Source of the DNA: Propionibacteriaceae bacterium
GTDB lineage: Bacteria; Actinomycetota; Actinomycetes; Propionibacteriales; Propionibacteriaceae
Assembly: GCA_009778535.1 (NCBI GenBank)
Contig: WRJP01000001.1
Coordinates: forward strand, 1-44,869
DNA length: 44,869 nt
Direction: 5' to 3'
The notes under the pieces were generated by a model. The model was not told the origin of the DNA, did not search any database, and saw only the letters and a list, made by a program, of their open reading frames with translations. Positions 40,942 to 44,869 of the stretch are shown piece by piece (positions within the stretch are counted from its first letter, which is position 1; each line of letters begins with the position of its first letter). The translations under genes were made by a program, and so were the position numbers.

Positions 40942-40978
40942 TTCTTTCCTTGTCTATTGATTTAATGAGTTCTTAGGC

Positions 40979-41497
40979 TCAGGCAGCCTGCTTTTTTTCT
41001 TCAAGAGCACTCAACAGCCTTGCAGCTTGGGTGAGTGGAGCGGCAAATGTTCCAACAGCCTTGGAGAGATTGCCTTTCATTGCACCTGCGAGTTTGGCGA
41101 GTAGCACCTCGCGTGACTCCAGGTCAGCCAGTTTTTTGACTGTCGCGGCGTCGAGGACTTTTCCGTCCATGACACCACCCTTGATGATCAAATGCGGGTT
41201 ACCCTTGGCAAAGTCACGTAGACCTTTGGCGGTAGCTACCACGTCGCCTTTTACGAATGCGATTGCGGTCGGACCGTTGAGTTGGTCGTCCAACCCTTCG
41301 ATTCCGGCGCTGTTGGCAGCTATCTTGGTCAGGGTGTTCTTTGCGATGGCGTAGTTTGTGCCCTCACCAAGCGTCCTGCGTAGTGTCTGCAAGTCCGCAA
41401 CGGTGAGTCCACGGTAATCGGTAAGCACAGCAGCAGTAGATTCAGAGAACTGTTGTTTCAACGCCTCAACTGTCGCCGCTTTGTCCGCTCTAGCCAC
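40979..41497 (-). CDS. rplJ: Large ribosomal subunit protein L10
   Basis: The 172-residue stalk-base protein shows ARADKAATVEALKQQFSES and VLTDYRGLTVADLQTLRRTL. AAGGAG lies just ahead of GTG 41497, whereas the GTG at 41512 would put that ribosome-binding site inside the gene. L10 with L7/L12 binds the leader of its own mRNA to repress translation. Confidence 0.96.
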   Translation of the reverse strand: MARADKAATVEALKQQFSESTAAVLTDYRGLTVADLQTLRRTLGEGTNYAIAKNTLTKIAANSAGIEGLDDQLNGPTAIAFVKGDVVATAKGLRDFAKGNPHLIIKGGVMDGKVLDAATVKKLADLESREVLLAKLAGAMKGNLSKAVGTFAAPLTQAARLLSALEEKKQAA

Positions 41498-41640
41498 GGA
41501 TCTCCTTCCCACGTTTGTTGTCGGGTGCCTCAGACATGAAAAAACCCGTGTGCCCAGGCAACACGGGAAAACTCGAGAGTATTAACGTTTCACCTGCGCG
41601 GGCCTTCTTGACCTTTCAGTCATGCCAGCGGTCTGCGGCT
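41498..41640 (-). ncRNA. L10 leader (autoregulatory 5' UTR of rplJL)
   Basis: The transcript upstream of rplJ contains GACCGCTGGCATGACTGAAA then GGTCAAGAAGGCCCGCGCAGG, resembling the conserved L10 leader core, and then an intrinsic hairpin terminator before rplJ. L10(L7/L12)4 binding is expected to control translation or termination here. The assignment rests on position and recalled motifs. Confidence 0.6.
41539..41567 (-). terminator. Intrinsic terminator/attenuator upstream of rplJ
   Basis: On the minus strand CCCGTGT (41567-41561), a nine-base loop, ACACGGG (41551-41545) and six U (41544-41539) form a textbook Rho-independent terminator. It lies inside the rplJ leader, 42 bases ahead of the GTG, so it should act as an attenuator for rplJ-rplL. 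Confidence 0.8.
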
Positions 41641-41646
41641 CGCTCT

Positions 41647-41676
41647 ACTCTACGCCAGCGGCGCTACTTCGACCAA
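41647..41676 (-). promoter_or_regulatory. Candidate promoter of rplJ-rplL
   Basis: On the minus strand TTGGTC (41671-41676) and TAGAGT (41647-41652) are separated by 18 bases. This places the transcription start near 41640, immediately before the L10 leader. Confidence 0.45.
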
Positions 41677-41699
41677 ATCCCTGTTTTCCAGACCAATGA

Positions 41700-41728
41700 T
41701 TGACCTAGTTTTCTCACAGGATTATGAC
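41700..41728 (+). promoter_or_regulatory. Candidate promoter of the second toxin-antitoxin pair
   Basis: TTGACC (41700-41705) and TATGAC (41723-41728) are separated by 17 bases, 37 bases ahead of the first gene. The DNA from 41729 to 41755 is markedly A+T-rich compared with its surroundings. Confidence 0.5.
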
Positions 41729-41764
41729 TTACAAAAATATATTTATGTATGGCACAATAGGAGA

Positions 41765-41998
41765 ATGCCATTGAAGTTTTCCCGTACAGCAGACAAAAAT
41801 GGCGTCCCACGCGCTTCATCATGGCATGTAGTAATGACCACTACAGGTACTCCTTTCACTACGAACTGGGGTGAAGAAGGACTTTGGTACGAAGGAACCG
41901 ATGACACAGGCGTAGATATAGAGGTAGGCACAGTCCAACGCGGAAGAGACGAAATGGTTTTCCATGCAATGCCACTGAACTACCGACACAAGAACTAA
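41765..41998 (+). CDS. Small protein, candidate toxin of a type II pair (family not named)
   Basis: The 77-residue protein has a central FTTNWGEEGLWYEGTDDTG and ends with a DEMVFHAMPLNYRHK strand. A terminal V-x-HAMP-x strand is a pattern I associate from memory with small toxin-like proteins encoded beside ribbon-helix-helix antitoxins, but I cannot name the family. It lies 10 bases before a clear antitoxin gene. ATG 41765 has AGGAG very close (one base), so TTG 41771 is also possible. The flanking DNA is A+T-rich, which suggests acquisition. Confidence 0.65.
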   Translation: MPLKFSRTADKNGVPRASSWHVVMTTTGTPFTTNWGEEGLWYEGTDDTGVDIEVGTVQRGRDEMVFHAMPLNYRHKN

Positions 41999-42008
41999 GG
42001 AAGCTGTA

Positions 42009-42323
42009 ATGAAAAAGCCAATCACACGTCAAGTAGCGACAGCCTTGCTAGCCAACATGACAGACGACGATTTCCCAACGATCGACCCGTCACAGGACAT
42101 AACCGACGAGCAGTACAAACAACTCGTGATCGACGGACGCGAAGCGTACAGCAAAGCAGTAGGCAGACCCTCACTTACAGCACCCGGTACTCACTCGCCA
42201 CAAGTCACGCTACGCCTGCCTGAGAGCGTTAATGCTCAGCTATCCGAAGTTGCGTTGCGGACAGGAAAACGCCGCTCACAAATCGTAAGAGACGCACTCG
42301 ACGAATACTTAGCAGCTGTTTGA
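42009..42323 (+). CDS. Ribbon-helix-helix (CopG-like) antitoxin
   Basis: The 104-residue protein has a C-terminal ribbon-helix-helix, QVTLRLPESVNAQLSEVALR then TGKRRSQIVRDALDEYL (about 66-101). The N-terminal acidic half (MTDDDFPTIDPSQDITDEQY) probably binds the toxin. The DNA-binding domain being C-terminal is the reverse of classic RelB or CcdA layout. AAGGA eight bases upstream supports the ATG. Confidence 0.82.
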   Translation: MKKPITRQVATALLANMTDDDFPTIDPSQDITDEQYKQLVIDGREAYSKAVGRPSLTAPGTHSPQVTLRLPESVNAQLSEVALRTGKRRSQIVRDALDEYLAAV

Positions 42324-42366
42324 GAATGCAGGAACGTGTCTTTCGCGTAATGAATCATGCGATGGA

Positions 42367-42405
42367 GCCTGTGCTGCGGGCTGCGCTTAGTCGCAGCGTC
42401 GCAGT
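42367..42405. repeat. Nested hairpin downstream of the antitoxin gene
   Basis: CTGCG-G-GCTGCG-cttagt-CGCAGC-GT-CGCAG forms a nested stem of six plus five base pairs. There is no U-run, so it is not a standard terminator. It may be a decayed member of the CGCAGAAT-type repeat family seen near 12057. Confidence 0.45.
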
Positions 42406-42425
42406 ACGCAGGAAGAACCGCCTGG

Positions 42426-42935
42426 TTACGGCTTGGTATTTTGTTTTTTCCGAAAGGGCTTCTGGACAGAAATCACAACAATGACTACAGCGATCACCAA
42501 AATTGAACTGCTCAACGCAGTAAGCAAGACAAGTTTGTCATGTAACCCTAAGACAGCAGCTGAAGTCACCTGATTTTCAATGACGAAGTCCTGTATTGCT
42601 GTAACGATTGGCAGAGCAAAGAGCATCGCAGGGATGCAGGCAAGGCTATACAGAATCCATTTGCAGATTATCCATTTGTGCTTGAGGAAACCCCAGTGCG
42701 TGAAAAAACCGTAAGCCGTACCCAGTAGATAACAAATCGTGGCTCCGGGCATTATCAACAGATAGTCTGCAAGCACAGCCAAGGAAAGCAGCGCCAAAAT
42801 CCCAGCTTGTGAAGTTTGCTGAAATACCGCCAGCATGATTATCAAAGTGGCAATGACCCCACTCACCCATACCGAAACTCCCGCCAGGTGAACCACTTTC
42901 AGGACTTTCATCGTTTTCACAGACAGCTTCAACAT
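42426..42935 (-). CDS. Four-helix integral membrane protein (DUF2269-like)
   Basis: The 169-residue protein has four hydrophobic segments (about 11-37, 44-76, 90-112, 135-157). The first is KVVHLAGVSVWVSGVIATLI, with the His and Trp pattern of DUF2269/CopD-like membrane proteins. Function unknown. The candidate promoter would place the transcript start within a few bases of the ATG. Confidence 0.65.
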   Translation of the reverse strand: MLKLSVKTMKVLKVVHLAGVSVWVSGVIATLIIMLAVFQQTSQAGILALLSLAVLADYLLIMPGATICYLLGTAYGFFTHWGFLKHKWIICKWILYSLACIPAMLFALPIVTAIQDFVIENQVTSAAVLGLHDKLVLLTALSSSILVIAVVIVVISVQKPFRKKQNTKP

Positions 42936-42944
42936 CGGCTATCG

Positions 42945-42974
42945 ATACTAGCTTCCGCTACTTCGGATTGACAA
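42945..42974 (-). promoter_or_regulatory. Candidate promoter giving a near-leaderless mRNA
   Basis: On the minus strand TTGTCA (42969-42974) and TAGTAT (42945-42950) are separated by 18 bases. The predicted start near 42938 is about three bases from the ATG at 42935, and leaderless mRNAs are common in actinobacteria. Confidence 0.45.
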
Positions 42975-43019
42975 GACTACGACTGGGTCGTTTGTTGAAT
43001 AGGTAACCTCTACAGTCAT

Positions 43020-43652
43020 TTAGATTTGAAAGAAACTGTCTAGAATTTGCTCAATGAGCGGGTCAGTCTCCGGAATATTTTCGATTTGGATGTATAGATT
43101 ACGCTCACGGAACCTCGAATAGTACCCATTCATCACAAAGTTAGAACCCCCTTCACCATCTTTCCGCTGCGTGGCCTGGAGTCGCTGCCATTGGCGCTTG
43201 TCGACGGTTTGGGCAGGCAGTTCGGTCAGGTCCAAATAGTAGCGCTCGAGATTTTTCATTTGCTCTGCAAAACTACCCTCGTTCTCTGGCCAGAAAGTCA
43301 ACTCCAGTTGAGCCGAGATGCGATCATTGGGTTCACCATCAGCGGCATGCAGCCGCATTACCGAGATGCCGCCTTGAACATCGAATAGCTGCTGCACCCA
43401 ACTGGCCGGAGCCTTGAACGTGATAGCGGCTCCGGCATCTACGTACAGTGTCAACTCGCCCCAGTCTTTACCGCTGGGAGCAGGAGTTGTGGCCGTTGGT
43501 GTAGCTACTACTGTGACGTCAGGTGATGCGGAGGTTCCGCTGCTTTGGCCAGGCGCAGCAGGCGGAATTTGCGGTGAACATCCCGTAAGAGGTGACAGGG
43601 TAACCAGCGCAATAAGTGGGAGTGCTAGCCATTTATGTTTGATCGGTTTCAT
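43020..43652 (-). CDS. Putative lipoprotein
   Basis: The 210-residue protein has a lipoprotein signal: positive start MKPIKHKWLA, hydrophobic stretch and lipobox L22-T-G-C25. A Ser/Thr/Pro/Ala linker follows (about 30-60), then an extracellular domain with no family that I recognise (WGELTLYVDAGAAITFKAPA, DLTELPAQTVDKRQWQRLQA). It resembles LpqN/LpqT-like actinobacterial lipoproteins in layout only. AAGGGA eight bases upstream supports ATG 43652 over the longer frame to 43730. Confidence 0.8.
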   Translation of the reverse strand: MKPIKHKWLALPLIALVTLSPLTGCSPQIPPAAPGQSSGTSASPDVTVVATPTATTPAPSGKDWGELTLYVDAGAAITFKAPASWVQQLFDVQGGISVMRLHAADGEPNDRISAQLELTFWPENEGSFAEQMKNLERYYLDLTELPAQTVDKRQWQRLQATQRKDGEGGSNFVMNGYYSRFRERNLYIQIENIPETDPLIEQILDSFFQI

Positions 43653-43685
43653 TTCGTTGTCCCTTCTAGTTATTGGTGCAACGCT

Positions 43686-43698
43686 TGATCCTGGATCA
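43686..43698. promoter_or_regulatory. Small palindrome between lipoprotein and peroxiredoxin genes
   Basis: TGATCCTGGATCA has perfect 6-bp arms around one base. It lies in the 84-base divergent region and could be an operator for one or both genes. Confidence 0.3.
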
Positions 43699-43736
43699 GT
43701 TGCCACCACGACGCTGGGGTGAGTTAACATCGTACT

Positions 43737-44219
43737 ATGGCACAGTTAGTACCAGGTGACATAGCACCTGATTTTTGTTTGTTGGATGCCCAGGAATCTG
43801 AGGTATCACTGAAAAACTACGCCGACAGCAAGGTAGTCGTTTACTTCTACCCCAAGGCGATGACAGCCGGATGCACGACCGAGGCCGTCGATTTTACCGC
43901 TGCTTCGCCCAGCTTTGCAGACGCAGGGTATTCCATCGTCGGAATTTCTCCAGACAAGCCCGCATCCCTGGCCAAGTTCATCGACCGCGACAACTTGGAC
44001 ATCACTCTGCTTTCTGATGTAGACAAGGCGACCATCGAAGCGTACGGAGCTTGGGGCGAAAAGAAACTCTACGGCAAGGTAACCACCGGAATTATCCGCT
44101 CCACCTTCGTTGTTAACGTTGACGCTGCGGGCATCGGCACGGTCGAGTTAGCCGAATACAACGTTCGTGCCGCCGGTCACGTAGAGCGATTGAGCAAACA
44201 ACTCGGCATTTCCGCGTAG
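43737..44219 (+). CDS. bcp: Peroxiredoxin, Bcp/PrxQ type
   Basis: The 160-residue thiol peroxidase has the active-site strand VVVYFYPKAMTAGCTTEA with peroxidatic Cys46. The usual Pro in T-P-G-C is Ala here, and the resolving cysteine normally five residues on (C-x4-C) is Val. Only Cys14 remains as another cysteine, so it may act as a 1-Cys enzyme using an outside thiol. Other family features (SIVGISPDKPASLAKF, ITLLSDVDKATIEAYGAWG, IRSTFVV) are normal. Confidence 0.93.
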   Translation: MAQLVPGDIAPDFCLLDAQESEVSLKNYADSKVVVYFYPKAMTAGCTTEAVDFTAASPSFADAGYSIVGISPDKPASLAKFIDRDNLDITLLSDVDKATIEAYGAWGEKKLYGKVTTGIIRSTFVVNVDAAGIGTVELAEYNVRAAGHVERLSKQLGISA

Positions 44220-44250
44220 CAGAACCCACTCCCGGTCAAGCAGGCGCAAC

Positions 44251-44869
44251 TTATTTGAGGGATTTGATAATGCTGGCTACCTCTTTGTCCCAATATGGGC
44301 ATTCATTGTATCCGATTCCGCCTATACCTAGCCGGACACTATTTAATGGACCCTCTTTCGGTTTTGTCTTTAGGAATGCTTTCTGCTGTTTTACGTTGTA
44401 GCCGTAAAGGGTCTGTACACACTGCCACACCGTTCCAAACTGGTACTTTTTTGATACATTCTTCCAGGTGGTGTCCGCCAAGATCAGCGTTTTGAGAGAT
44501 TCCGGGTCTTTTGCCAGTTTGGAAAGCTGCGCCGCTGTTAGCTCTTTTGTGAGTTTTACGTCAACATAGAATTGGTTTCCATTCTTAAGGTTTCCCTTCT
44601 TAAGTTCACGGCTGGCAATGAGGAAACCACCGCCAGGGTTTGATCCGCCGGTTTTGATCTTCTCTGCGACTTTTGGCAAATTTCCCACCGAAAAATCGTA
44701 GGGAACTGAAGCTGTTTGCCATTTGTCATCCCGCCATGGCGGCCATGAACCATCATCGTCGCCATAGATCAAATCCTTCCAAGTCCTTACCAAAGCAAGT
44801 TGATCATTAGGCAATCTTTCTTCTAGCAGCTTCCAGCATTCGTCCAGCAGACGATTAATTGCTCCTAGG
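44251..44869 (-). CDS. Unrecognised protein, 5' part beyond window
   Basis: The frame is open to the right edge (INRLLDECWKLLEERLPNDQ continues into the visible product), so the start lies outside and at least 205 residues are encoded. It is soluble and rich in Lys and Trp, with stretches such as GDDDGSWPPWRDDKWQTASV and GIGGIGYNECPYWDKEVASI. TTG 44814 is therefore probably not the true start. I do not recognise a family. It converges on the peroxiredoxin gene. Confidence 0.7.
   Translation of the reverse strand, partial: LGAINRLLDECWKLLEERLPNDQLALVRTWKDLIYGDDDGSWPPWRDDKWQTASVPYDFSVGNLPKVAEKIKTGGSNPGGGFLIASRELKKGNLKNGNQFYVDVKLTKELTAAQLSKLAKDPESLKTLILADTTWKNVSKKYQFGTVWQCVQTLYGYNVKQQKAFLKTKPKEGPLNSVRLGIGGIGYNECPYWDKEVASIIKSLK

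Overview
The window is chromosomal DNA of an actinobacterium (Actinomycetota), with roughly half G+C by eye. Several neighbourhoods match the Mycobacterium tuberculosis order as I remember it. These are dapF-hflX / lexA / Rv2719c position / nrdR (Rv2726c-Rv2718c region), pgsA2-gcvH-garA-ftsR-MerR-gcvP (Rv1822-Rv1832 region) and thrS-HIT (Rv2614c-Rv2613c). Actinobacteria-specific proteins (FtsR, GarA/OdhI, DUF3263, DUF6191-like) support this. The genus cannot be fixed from sequence alone.

Layout. 1-3228: DNA precursor supply and SOS control. nrdR and a B12-dependent ribonucleotide reductase (nrdJ, running off the left edge) lie on the minus strand. A 62-residue membrane protein is transcribed away from lexA, and the shared region carries three strong LexA boxes. 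3252-4499: an inserted DinJ/YoeB-type toxin-antitoxin pair and a GNAT acetyltransferase. 4577-8797: dapF-hflX-dinG operon. 8798-9171: a cluster of REP-like palindromes. 9172-18797: gcvP, ygbA, two MerR regulators, a zinc-ribbon/FHA protein, gcvH, pgsA, HIT, thrS, thpR and a sirtuin, all on the minus strand. 19610-25650: small membrane and metabolic genes (PF06541 protein, DUF6191-like, DUF218, MFS, flavodoxin-fold quinone reductase, DedA, DUF3263, manA). 25663-25735: tRNA-Thr(UGU).

25827-35901 is a canonical S10-spc ribosomal operon on the minus strand (rpsJ to rplO, 21 genes, many with 1-8 base stop/start overlaps). It ends at rplO: secY does not follow. Its L4 protein carries a histone-H1-like tail of about 190 residues. 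36322-36464: remnant of a ParE/RelE toxin. 36461-41497: rplJ-rplL followed directly by an MFS exporter, glnS and terC instead of rpoBC, with an L10 leader and attenuator upstream. 41765-42323: a second candidate toxin-antitoxin pair. 42426-44869: a four-helix membrane protein, a lipoprotein, a Bcp-type peroxiredoxin and the 3' part of an unrecognised gene.

The most interesting points are the SOS-controlled mini membrane protein that replaces the usual LysM-type SOS division inhibitor beside lexA, the L4 tail, the unclassified toxin-antitoxin pair, a perfect 18-bp palindrome ahead of the quinone reductase, and a dispersed family of REP-like elements. No CRISPR array, rRNA or intact insertion sequence was seen.
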